A DNA stretch of 38,846 bases from an uncultured Gammaproteobacteria bacterium (GTDB lineage: Bacteria > Pseudomonadota > Gammaproteobacteria > Arenicellales > JAANXG01): contig CAMYJT010000013.1 in assembly GCA_947258785.1 (NCBI GenBank), positions 43,744-82,589 of the forward strand. The letters run 5' to 3'. Below the pieces are notes generated by a model. The model saw nothing but the letters and a program-made list of their open reading frames with translations. It was not told the origin of the DNA and ran no database searches. Shown here piece by piece: positions 24,501 through 31,547 of this stretch (position 1 is the stretch's first letter; the number at the start of each line of letters is the position of its first letter). The position numbers and the translations under genes were made by a program.

Positions 24501-25585
24501 CCCGTGGCGATGAGCCCGCCGTAGCGGTCGATGGTGCTCGTTGGTATGTTTAAGACGATGCTGTCCGGGGGTAGATTGGTGTGGCGGATGTCGAATCGCC
24601 GCAACGCAGTGTATTCGAAGACCGGATGGTTTGGGCTTTGGCGTATCACCGGAATCGCCGAGATCGGTTCCCCCCCCAGCACGCGTTCGGCAAGCAACGC
24701 GGCCTGGCGCCCTTGCTCGAAATGACTGACGACGACCCCGCCCAAAGCGCCGGCACGCACCTCGTTTTCGCGCAGGGCGAACACGGGCACCGTCGAACTG
24801 TTGGTGATGGTCCGGACCGCTTCGGTGTAGTCGAGGACCTGGCCAGTCTGGTCGCGAAACGCGACCATGCGCAGCACGGCGGTGTTGGGTCTCAGGTGGC
24901 CCAACCGGCGGCTCAGCTGGACCCAGCTCATTTCACCCAGGGACAGCATCTGGAATTCAATTGCCGAAAATTGCCGGGCCAATTGCTCGGCAATGGCACG
25001 ATCGGCCAGGCCGCTGGGCGTTGCGTCGGTCACCACGGTGATGCGCTCGAGCTTTGGCAGCAATGAGTGCATCATCGCAACGGTGGCCGTGTAGGACACC
25101 GCCTCGACGACACCGGTCACCCAGGGCTCGCGGTCGAGTTCGATGGCACGGGCCTTGTCGTTGACAGCCAGAAACACCAGAGGGACGTCGGCAAACAGGT
25201 GTTCCCGATGGGTTACGGCAAACTCCAAGGCGTTGTCATCGGACAACAGTATCAGGTCATAGGGTGCGCGATTCGCAAGCTTGAGCGAAAACACCTGCAG
25301 GAAATTGGCGCGGCTGGTCGCGTCGAAGCCGCGCTTGCTGTCCATGTACTCGATGTTCAGGGTCAGCCCATGCCGGTCGAAGACCGACCGGACGCCCGCC
25401 AGGATCTGTTCTGAGCTGGGAAAGCTGGGGTGGTAGGCGTACAGGAGCAGGACCCGTTTGCCAGCCAGATCGGACGGCCGCTCAGCGCCCGCCGCGTTGG
25501 CGGCCACGGCCGCGAGCAGCAGCAGGCCAGCGGCCAGACGCAGCTTACACCGCCACCGAGTGCGGAACAGGCGGTCCCCGCGCAT
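21596..25585 (-). CDS. multidomain sensor: periplasmic ABC-substrate-binding-like domain, four PAS, GGDEF, EAL
   Basis: 1329 residues. A signal-like segment (15-33) is followed by an ABC-substrate-binding-like periplasmic domain to about 345 (KRVLLLYAYHPSFPSSEQIL at its start), and a membrane helix at about 357-379. Four PAS domains sit at about 392-510, 515-632, 640-760 and 765-882. The GGDEF domain has the intact active site RLGGDEF (973-977). The EAL domain has ELL at 1105-1107 in place of EAL and keeps DDFGSGLSSF, which is compatible with phosphodiesterase activity. It would make and/or break down c-di-GMP in answer to a periplasmic ligand. It is not in an operon with neighbours. Confidence 0.92.
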   Translation of the reverse strand: MRGDRLFRTRWRCKLRLAAGLLLLAAVAANAAGAERPSDLAGKRVLLLYAYHPSFPSSEQILAGVRSVFDRHGLTLNIEYMDSKRGFDATSRANFLQVFSLKLANRAPYDLILLSDDNALEFAVTHREHLFADVPLVFLAVNDKARAIELDREPWVTGVVEAVSYTATVAMMHSLLPKLERITVVTDATPSGLADRAIAEQLARQFSAIEFQMLSLGEMSWVQLSRRLGHLRPNTAVLRMVAFRDQTGQVLDYTEAVRTITNSSTVPVFALRENEVRAGALGGVVVSHFEQGRQAALLAERVLGGEPISAIPVIRQSPNHPVFEYTALRRFDIRHTNLPPDSIVLNIPTSTIDRYGGLIATGLIIIVSLVGLISFLVWHIRTRQRIEENLKNSEERFRNLIEGSIEGILIDQWRKPLFVNQSFAAMLGYTSPDEILAMEKIDPCVAPHERERLQRYTEKRMRGRNAPTQYEYEAVRKDGSLVCLQNVVRTVDWNGQPAIQSTVIDVTQRNRAVEALQQYERIVSATSDFMSFIDSQYVYRAVNATYLEAFGKTKEQIVGHHVSELVSEAVFQTMYKPNLDRCLAGEHVNFQTWFDYPVYGRRFMHIYYDPYIDTSGSVIGVVVDGRDITEQRKVEDALRESEERLRDVTDAVSDWIWEMGPDLRFTYFSGRIEQATGIPAEFFVGKTRDELMNGNWDGVARQQHLADLKAQRAFRDFVYEMRLPQGTRYLKISGKPLFNQEGQFLGYRGTGSDITDQRWVEKALEASRKRYRALYDDNPSMYFTVLPDGAIVSVNLFGAKQLGYAVSQLIGTPLTQIVHEGDRGVIDQYIRTITSDPDGVHRCETRVHHNDGTLLRLRYTARSTQDVDDQQVVLVVCEDITESHKLSQELAYQASHDSLTGLVNRREFENRLTKLLDSANEGELEHALCYLDLDQFKVINDICGHVAGDELLRQLGKVLKEKIRKRDILARLGGDEFGVILEGCSLQQAESIAETLQNVIRAFRFVWEEKIFAIGVSIGLVPINRTGQSVTGLLSLADAACYAAKDAGRNRIHVYHETDSEFVKRHGEMQLVSMINVAFEEDLFYLVAQPIVPLDETRRIGQHYELLIRMRDKHGEVVPPDVFLSAAERYNLAVRVDRWVIETALAWLNEHPRHHHELFLCSINLSGHSLGDKEFLRFIIEQLDHRSIVAEKICFEITETAAIANLDSANHFIKILKQRGCRFALDDFGSGLSSFAYLKNLPVDFLKIDGMFVRDIVDDPIALAMVKSINEIGRVMGKQTIAEFVENPLILSELQRLGVDYAQGYGIGQPRPISELISPRTLHAVTPIR

Positions 25586-26140
25586 TATCGGAACCTATTG
25601 ACCACCTGCGCGGCGGTGGACCAGGGCCCGGCCAGCGGCTCGACACGCCGGACCTGTTGGGGGACAGCGGTCAGCCTCGCTGATACGTCTCGGGTGTGAC
25701 GCCATGGCGACGTCAGGGACCGTTGTGCTCGGACAACCATGAGTCAGACCCTGTATCTATACAATTCAGCTGCGGTACTTTACGCTCGGCATGAAAAATC
25801 TGTTTTCGTCTGGTGTGGGCCAGGCCGTCCGATAGTCTATGGTGGCCGCCGAAGATCCGTCTCCGCACACCGTCGGCTCAGGCAAATGCCCGATCCGGCG
25901 GCCGCGACCACAGGCGGCGGAGCCGCCCGGGTATGCGCCTGACTATATAGTGTAGTTGACGGTGTGGATAAATAGATACGTCAGGCGCGGGATATCGGTA
26001 AGATTAATCGGCAACCCGCTGCGTCGGGGTCGGCCGCAAGCGTCCGGCGCACGCCGGATCAGCCCGCGACACGCCAAGCTGGTTGATATGAGAGATCTAC
26101 AACACACCCTGGGGCCGGAGTTATCCACCCCGGCCCCGGC
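25586..26140. other. 555-base non-coding stretch with inverted repeat enclosing a DnaA-box match
   Basis: No supportable gene. GCGCCTGAC (25935-25943) and GTCAGGCGC (25980-25988) form a perfect 9-bp inverted repeat, and between them lies TGTGGATAA (25963-25971), the exact complement of the DnaA-box consensus TTATCCACA. A one-mismatch box (TTATCCACC) is at 26121-26129, inside the loop of the hairpin described separately. AT-rich 13-mers and dnaA, dnaN or gidA-type neighbours are absent, so I do not call an origin. The stretch also contains the promoter of the large GGDEF/EAL gene (start 25585), which I could not place. Confidence 0.5.
26111..26137 (-). terminator. hairpin after the DUF1641 gene
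   Basis: GGGGCCGG (26111-26118) and CCGGCCCC (26130-26137) form a perfect 8-bp GC-only stem around an 11-base loop, three bases downstream of the stop of the minus-strand sulfur module. No U-run follows, so it may be a transcript-end stabiliser, not a strict intrinsic terminator. Confidence 0.5.
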
Positions 26141-26941
26141 TCAGGGACCGTTACCAATGCCGGCCTGGAATCGCCGCCCGAAGGCGAACATGAGCCGCAT
26201 GACCTCCTGGTTGTCCTTGTCGCTCATCAACCGCCACATGCCGCCGAGTCCGCCGGATGCCGGCTGACCGCGCGCCGCATCCGTGGCCGACTGATCCAGC
26301 GCGTTGAGTAGCCCCTCCACGTGTTCCAGCCGGTCGAGCAAAGGCGGTAGGTTCTCCGTGAGCTTCTCCAGCGATCCGCTGGCCTCCAGGCGTTCGAGCA
26401 GATTGATCATGCGGTCGATACCGCCGTAGCGGCACATGCGGTCGAGCATGCAGATACCGTGGCCGAAGGTCTGGGCGAGCCGGTTGACCATGTCGTCGGT
26501 CATGGCGTCTTGCGCCGAACTGATCAACTGGGCGAGGTCGGCGATTCGATCCAGATCGCCGTTGTCGATTAACTTGGCGAGCGCCGGAATCGCGCGGTCC
26601 AGTCCGGCGCGGTTGACGCGATCCAGGAAATCCATGCTGCTGGCCGTGGTGTACGCCAAGCGATCCACCATGTCGTCAGTCATGGCGTCCTGTGCAGAGC
26701 TGACCACCCGAGCGAGTTCCACCAAGCGGTCCAGGTCGCCGTTGGTGACCATCTTCGCCAAGGCCGGAATGGCGTCGGCGAGACCGCTGCGGTCAAGCTT
26801 GTCCATCAGGTCCATTGCCCCAGTCAGGGTCGCAGCCAGCCGCGCGACCATGTCGTCGGTCATCGAATCGCGTGCGGCCTGGACGACTTGCTCCAGTTCG
26901 TCACCGGTCGTCATCGTCGTACTCGTCGCTAGATCATTCAT
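26141..26941 (-). CDS. DUF1641-type protein with three internal repeats
   Basis: 266 residues from ATG 26941, chosen for the ACGGAGG site just upstream; GTG 26959 lies in frame before it. The sequence consists of three tandem repeats of about 65 residues, each with DSMTDDMV or DAMTDDMV, RLA, a helix containing MDxLDR, AIPALAK and NGDLDR. The third is diverged (DRMCRYGGIDRMINLL). The C-terminus (VMRLMFAFGRRF) fits the DUF1641 end. DUF1641 proteins are found beside sulfide:quinone-oxidoreductase-like or formate-dehydrogenase genes and their biochemistry is unresolved. The SQR-like gene precedes it on the same strand with a 14-base gap. Confidence 0.8.
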   Translation of the reverse strand: MNDLATSTTMTTGDELEQVVQAARDSMTDDMVARLAATLTGAMDLMDKLDRSGLADAIPALAKMVTNGDLDRLVELARVVSSAQDAMTDDMVDRLAYTTASSMDFLDRVNRAGLDRAIPALAKLIDNGDLDRIADLAQLISSAQDAMTDDMVNRLAQTFGHGICMLDRMCRYGGIDRMINLLERLEASGSLEKLTENLPPLLDRLEHVEGLLNALDQSATDAARGQPASGGLGGMWRLMSDKDNQEVMRLMFAFGRRFQAGIGNGP

Positions 26942-26955
26942 GACGCGGCCTCCGT

Positions 26956-28089
26956 TCACAGTAAACCGCGGGCCGAGGCCCAGTACAGTTGATTGTAGGC
27001 GACCTTGAACCAGTGTACCGTGCGGGTGGGCGGTTTCGGATCCGGGGGGTTGAGATAGTCAAAACTGGCGTAGGTTGCACGGTTCTTGCCGGCCTCAATA
27101 AAGCAGAATACCTTACCGTCGTAGTCGCGCACGGATTGCCCGATCTTCACCATCGAGGCGATGTTTTCGCCGAGTGCTTCGGCCTCAAAATGTGCCGTGG
27201 ATCCGGCTTTGCTGATCGGCAGGTTGGTGGTGTCACCGATGGCAAACACGTTGTCGCGCCCCTCCATATTCAGGCGCAACCGGTCGATGGGGATCCAACC
27301 GTTCTGGCCGAGGCCCTGATTTTCCACGACCTCCATGCCTTTGTGAGCGGGAATGGTAACAAGTAGGTCGTATTCAAGTTCCGAACCCTCTTCGCTGCGC
27401 AGGATTTTATTGTCGCCATCGATTTCCTTCATGTTGAAGAAGGTTTCATATTTGATCCCCAGTTGATCGAATTCCGGGGTCGCCCACTTAGCGACGTTTT
27501 CCAGACTGTGAATACGGCCGATCGGATAGGTGTAATACAGCTCGACTTTGTCGAGGATATCGCGTTCTTTGAAAAAATCGTGCAACATGAAGGTGATCTC
27601 AAGCGGCGCCATCGGACACTTGTGCGGCACACCGACGGTGATTACAACTCTGCCACCTTCGAATTCCCGCAGGCGCGCCAACATTTTGAGCGCGCCCTCC
27701 TCGGTGTAGAACATCTCGGCGTTTTCCGCGAGACCCGGAATCTCTTCCATATACGGCCGCGAACCGGTGGCGATGACAAGTATGTCGTAATCGTAGGTGG
27801 TGCCGCTTTGGGTCTTGACCTGGTTGTCGTCGAGTAGGAATTCCTCGACCGGGTCGACATGAAAGTCGATGCCGGGCTCCAACAGGCTCGCCTGATCGCG
27901 GTAAAGCTCATCCGGCATCATCGCACCGACCGCGAGATACAACAGGCCGGGTTGGTAAAAGTGCTTATCCGAGGCGGACAGCATGGTCAATTGAACCTTG
28001 CTCGCCTTGATCTCCTGGGCCAGTCTGCGGGCCAGATTGTTTCCCAAAATGGTGCCGCCCATGCCGCCACCGACGATTAGAATCTTCAT
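26956..28089 (-). CDS. sulfide:quinone oxidoreductase-like FAD protein
   Basis: 377 residues. It has an N-terminal FAD Rossmann motif (ILIVGGGMGGTILGNNLA), a second fold region (DILVIATGSRP), VPHKCPMAPLE with Cys158, and FAIGDTTNLPISKAG near the C-terminus, as in type III-like SQR and related flavocytochrome-c sulfide dehydrogenases. Classical SQR uses three cysteines; I see Cys158 and Cys329 in plausible places and no counterpart of the third (near 128 in the acidophile enzyme). Activity on free sulfide, or on TusA/DsrE-bound sulfur, is open. The C-terminal helices (WFKVAYNQLYWASARGLL) suit peripheral membrane binding. It lies in a DsrE-TusA-SQR-DUF1641 operon. Confidence 0.88.
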   Translation of the reverse strand: MKILIVGGGMGGTILGNNLARRLAQEIKASKVQLTMLSASDKHFYQPGLLYLAVGAMMPDELYRDQASLLEPGIDFHVDPVEEFLLDDNQVKTQSGTTYDYDILVIATGSRPYMEEIPGLAENAEMFYTEEGALKMLARLREFEGGRVVITVGVPHKCPMAPLEITFMLHDFFKERDILDKVELYYTYPIGRIHSLENVAKWATPEFDQLGIKYETFFNMKEIDGDNKILRSEEGSELEYDLLVTIPAHKGMEVVENQGLGQNGWIPIDRLRLNMEGRDNVFAIGDTTNLPISKAGSTAHFEAEALGENIASMVKIGQSVRDYDGKVFCFIEAGKNRATYASFDYLNPPDPKPPTRTVHWFKVAYNQLYWASARGLL

Positions 28090-28122
28090 AATATCCTCCT
28101 CGAGTGTAGGGGGTTGAACGCT

Positions 28123-28353
28123 TTACTTCATTTTGCGCACCGTGATGTGCCAAATACCGCGTTCTTCGCGGGACTCGACTATTTGATGCCCGGCCTTTGC
28201 AATCCATTCCGGGATGTCCGTGGCGGAGCCCTTGTCTGAAGAGAGGACCTCCAGTTCGTCGCCGACTTGTGCGGATTTCAGCTTGGCGATGAGTTCCATT
28301 AGTGGTCCCGGACAGAAGCTGCCCCGCGCGTCAATCACTATTTTTTCAGCCAT
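28123..28353 (-). CDS. tusA: TusA-family sulfurtransferase (CPGP)
   Basis: 76 residues from ATG 28353 with a GGAGA site upstream; a TTG at 28359 is an alternative start. The sulfur-binding motif is CPGPLMEL, with the CPxP cysteine at residue 14, followed by SAQVGDELEVLSSDKG and the amphipathic helix. The C-terminal strand is IWHITVRK. It differs from the CPHP protein at 1142-1387, so the organism has at least two TusA variants in this window. It sits 29 bases after a DsrE-type gene and 33 bases before the SQR-like gene, so it probably carries sulfane sulfur between these two proteins. Confidence 0.93.
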   Translation of the reverse strand: MAEKIVIDARGSFCPGPLMELIAKLKSAQVGDELEVLSSDKGSATDIPEWIAKAGHQIVESREERGIWHITVRKMK

Positions 28354-28382
28354 ATTCAACTGTCTCCATCTTCCATGCCCGT

Positions 28383-28775
28383 TCAGAACGACCAGACTTG
28401 GGCGTCCGCGGCGTCAATTAAAAATTTTGTGAGCCCCAGGGGTTGTCCCAGATATGAGACCAGATCGGCCGGTTCCACCGCCATTACGTCCATGGCCATT
28501 GAGCAAGGATGGATCTTGGCTTCACCCAGTTCTGCAGCCTGCTGAAACAACTGACGGAACGGTGGCACGTTCTTCTCGGCCAGCAATGTCCCCATATCGC
28601 CCTCACTGGGGACCTGCTTGGGGGGGTCTTTGAGAAATTGATTGAGCGCATTCATCGAAAGAAACACCGTGACGTCGTTACCGCTGACTGCGCCCACCGA
28701 CGCCATCATTCCCGCCATTTGCAGGCGTTCCCGCGTCCCGGACACCACGACAATACAGATCTTATTCGAAGCCAT
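28383..28775 (-). CDS. DsrE-family (DsrE2/E3-like soluble) sulfur carrier
   Basis: 130 residues from ATG 28775, with a strong GGGGGAGG site upstream; an upstream in-frame start at 28817 lacks one. Fold order: strand NKICIVVVSGTRERLQMAGMM, strand VTVFLSMNALNQFL, helix, then KIHPCSMAMDVM with one conserved cysteine (Cys91) and a C-terminal segment KFLIDAADAQVWSF typical of the DsrE2/DsrE3-like subgroup associated with TusA. Absence of membrane helices separates it from the membrane-bound DsrE2 type. It starts the minus-strand sulfur module. A 287-base divergent region separates it from the haem-type GGDEF/EAL gene and shows no strong known site. Confidence 0.86.
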   Translation of the reverse strand: MASNKICIVVVSGTRERLQMAGMMASVGAVSGNDVTVFLSMNALNQFLKDPPKQVPSEGDMGTLLAEKNVPPFRQLFQQAAELGEAKIHPCSMAMDVMAVEPADLVSYLGQPLGLTKFLIDAADAQVWSF

Positions 28776-29062
28776 CCCGCCTCCCCCCGCTGTTCTGATG
28801 GTTGAAAACTGGGCCAAATTGTCTAATCAAAGCGTATATTCATTCATTGATCTGGCTCATGGAATACACTTACCCGGACACGCCGCGACTGATTCGGAAT
28901 GGATCGAAGTCCCGGCTACCGACCGATTCCCGCTGTGCTACTATGGCACGAGCGGCGTCACGAGTCGGCAGTCAGACCCAGTTCCTTGACCGAGCAAATA
29001 CCAAATAATCCGTTCACTCACGCATTGCGCGCGCGCACAGGAACTTCCTTGCGGGGTCCGCA

Positions 29063-31234
29063 GTGGACGCGGAGAGCACCCATTCACGCCCCGCCTCACC
29101 GGCCGGTGCCATAACCGGATCGCGGATCACCGCGGTGTCAAGGATTCTGCAAGCCACCAAGCATCGATCGGTCAGTCTGCGCGGCTTGTTGTGGTCATTA
29201 TTCGCCGCATCGGTGCTGGTGATCTGTGTGCTGGTGTTGATTGCATCGGGTTGGTTGAAAAAAGCCGCCGTCGAGGACCTGGCCGAGCAGCACGGTCAGG
29301 AGTTTGCCGAGCTTGTGTTTCAGAACCTCTACCTGGTCATGAGTGGCGGCGGCGACCGGTCTGACATCGAGGAGGCGATCCAGGAACTGCGCCGTGCCAA
29401 AGAGAATCACATCATCAGGATTGTCCCCGGACCGCCGATAATCGAACAATACGGCGGCGACACTCCAGAGGAGGCCCTGGGCGCAATGGATCCATTGTTG
29501 CGAAGCGCTATGGAGCGGGGCCGCGAGGCCGTGGTGATCACGGATGACAACATTCGATATTTGTTTCCGGTGGTGGCTGAACCGCGGTGCCTGGTGTGTC
29601 ACCAATCGGCCGAGGCCGGCGATGTGAACGGGGTGATTGACATTGTCCACCCGGTCGAAGACGTTCATGTTCCTCTCAATTTCATGCTCACAGTCGCTGT
29701 GTTATTCGGTGTCGTGTTTTCCGGCATCCTGTTGTTCACTATCCATGCCAATCTGCGTTTTTTTGTCGTCGGGCCGCTGCAGACGATGGATCGGGTCATA
29801 CGGGATATCATCACTGACACGAACTTGACCCGCCGCGTAGAAAGCAGCAGTCAGATCAGCGAAATCGGGGGTTTATCCAGCTCCTTCAACCAGTTACTCG
29901 AATCCATCGAGGATTACAATCGCCAGCTCGAGACGCTGAGCAGTAAAGACCCACTGACCAAGCTCAATAACCGGGAGAAGTTCCTGCAGGACATTACGGC
30001 GGAGATTCAATACGCCGAACCGCTAAGCAAGCCGTTTGCGGTCCTAGTCATCGACCTCGATCACTTCGGTTTCGTAAACGACACCCATGGGCACCCGCTG
30101 GGCGATCTTATCCTGATGGAAATCGCGGATCTGCTGAGACAGCGATTGGTGGAACAGGAATCCATCGCACGCATCGGCGAAGATGAATACGGAGTGATCC
30201 TGCCCGGATTCACCCTGCGCGACGCACGCCGTACGGGCGTAACCTTACGCGACGCTATCCATGACCTAGAATTTCAAACCGATGATGGTACCGTGCGGGT
30301 CACCGCCAGTGTCGGGGTGGTCTGCTATCCTCGCCACGGAACAACAACGGCCAGCCTGATCGCGGCCGGCGACGTCGCCATTTACAAGGCCCGAAAATTG
30401 GGTCGCAATCAAGTGATCACCGTTGAAAAGTCCGAAGTCAAAGACGTGGCCAAGATTCATGGGAGAGATGTCTGGCTGCGCCAGGCCATTGCCGACGGCA
30501 AGGTGGAGCTGTTTGGCCAATCCATCGTGGACCTGAAGGACAACCGAGTAATGGGGATCGAGGTCCTCACGCGGGTGCGGGATGGTGACCGGCTGGTGAG
30601 CCCCGCGGGTTTTATCTCCGACCTCGAACGATACGGACGCGTAGAGGAGCTGGATCGTTACGTGCTCGAGACTACACTGGACGCCAAGCGGCGAGTGCGC
30701 GGACTGGACGGCATAAAGGTATTCGTCAACTTGTCGGCGGCCACTGTCGAGGACCACGTCTTCATGGACACCCTGACTGACTTGCTTGACGAAAGGGGCG
30801 TCCGAGCGGAGGAGCTGGTCCTGGAGATCACCGAACGCCAGGCACTGCGCCAGCTTGCCACCATATCGGGGCTGATCCGCCGACTCAGATCCCAAGGGAT
30901 CGGTTTTGCCTTGGATGATTTCGGCAGCGGGTTCAACTCTTTTCTTTATCTCAAATACTTTCCGGTGGACTATGTGAAGATCGAAGGCAGTTTTGTCCAA
31001 CAAGCCGCGATCAGTCGCCGCGACCGGCTGATCGTTGAGCACATTCATCGGGTGGCCCGGGCCATGGGCGTGGAGACCATCGCTGAACGCGTGGAAGATG
31101 AATCCGTTCACGAGTTGATGCGGGGGCTTGGCATCGAATTCGGTCAGGGATATTACTACCGCGCACCCCGGATGTTGGACGAATTGGTGCAATCGCTGCC
31201 GCTCGTCGAGCCGGGGGTGGATTCCAGCACGTGA
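29063..31234 (+). CDS. membrane GGDEF/EAL protein with haem c-type sensor domain
   Basis: 723 residues from GTG 29063; no other start is possible before the first helix. Two membrane helices at about 40-62 and 206-227 bracket a periplasmic domain with a haem c motif CLVCH (176-180), close to the DUF3365/Tll0287-like haem sensors. A HAMP-like helix leads to a GGDEF domain whose active site is GEDEY (372-376) in place of GGDEF, so cyclase activity is doubtful. The EAL domain reads EVL at 500-502 and keeps DDFGSGFNSFLYLKYFPVDYVKIEG, so it can be a working phosphodiesterase. It probably reports redox state, oxygen or NO to c-di-GMP. Confidence 0.9.
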   Translation: MDAESTHSRPASPAGAITGSRITAVSRILQATKHRSVSLRGLLWSLFAASVLVICVLVLIASGWLKKAAVEDLAEQHGQEFAELVFQNLYLVMSGGGDRSDIEEAIQELRRAKENHIIRIVPGPPIIEQYGGDTPEEALGAMDPLLRSAMERGREAVVITDDNIRYLFPVVAEPRCLVCHQSAEAGDVNGVIDIVHPVEDVHVPLNFMLTVAVLFGVVFSGILLFTIHANLRFFVVGPLQTMDRVIRDIITDTNLTRRVESSSQISEIGGLSSSFNQLLESIEDYNRQLETLSSKDPLTKLNNREKFLQDITAEIQYAEPLSKPFAVLVIDLDHFGFVNDTHGHPLGDLILMEIADLLRQRLVEQESIARIGEDEYGVILPGFTLRDARRTGVTLRDAIHDLEFQTDDGTVRVTASVGVVCYPRHGTTTASLIAAGDVAIYKARKLGRNQVITVEKSEVKDVAKIHGRDVWLRQAIADGKVELFGQSIVDLKDNRVMGIEVLTRVRDGDRLVSPAGFISDLERYGRVEELDRYVLETTLDAKRRVRGLDGIKVFVNLSAATVEDHVFMDTLTDLLDERGVRAEELVLEITERQALRQLATISGLIRRLRSQGIGFALDDFGSGFNSFLYLKYFPVDYVKIEGSFVQQAAISRRDRLIVEHIHRVARAMGVETIAERVEDESVHELMRGLGIEFGQGYYYRAPRMLDELVQSLPLVEPGVDSST

Positions 31235-31547
31235 TGAGTGTGGTACGCGGCTTGCGCCGACAACGGGTTGCCCAGTGCGACACCACCGGGACGTCAATGG
31301 TCCCCAGCAGTGGCCGTGGGAGCCGCTGCAGTTTCAGCGGGGCGCTCCGGCCCCACCGCGGCGTTCAACCGGGTTTGCGGTTCGGCGTCCCGGAGCCAAA
31401 CTGGTGAAATCCGCCGTTTGTTGTCCTTGGGACAACTGGTATCATTCAAAAGGCGGGTACTTGGGCACAAGCGGCGGCAAGCGTTTGCGCCGTACCGAGA
31501 AGAATCGGGCTTCTGCCCAAGATGCCGTGGACTGAAAAGGGCCGATT
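31235..31547. other. 313-base non-coding stretch upstream of the NfnA-like gene
   Basis: No gene can be supported here. It contains a possible promoter for the plus-strand Nfn pair at 31418-31445 (listed separately), and no clear hairpin with U-run. GC-rich throughout with no repeats seen. Confidence 0.5.
31418..31445 (+). promoter_or_regulatory. candidate sigma-70 promoter with overlapping palindrome for the Nfn-like pair
   Basis: TTGTTG (31418-31423) and TATCAT (31440-31445) have a 16-base spacer, about 100 bases upstream of the ATG at 31548. Overlapping the -35 end is TTGTCCTTGGGACAA (31421-31435), a 6-bp-arm inverted repeat suited to a repressor. Both elements are only moderate matches. 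Confidence 0.35.

Noticed and set aside
25963..26129. possible chromosome origin from two DnaA-box matches
   Set aside because: Only one exact box and one near match, no AT-rich unwinding region, and no origin-type neighbours.
28847..28860. FNR-like TTGAT followed by a poor second half site upstream of the DsrE gene
   Set aside because: Only 8 of 10 consensus positions match; too weak beside the perfect site at 11295.
30266..31297. 343-residue minus-strand open frame
   Set aside because: Antisense to the haem-type GGDEF/EAL gene; composition is that of a shadow frame.
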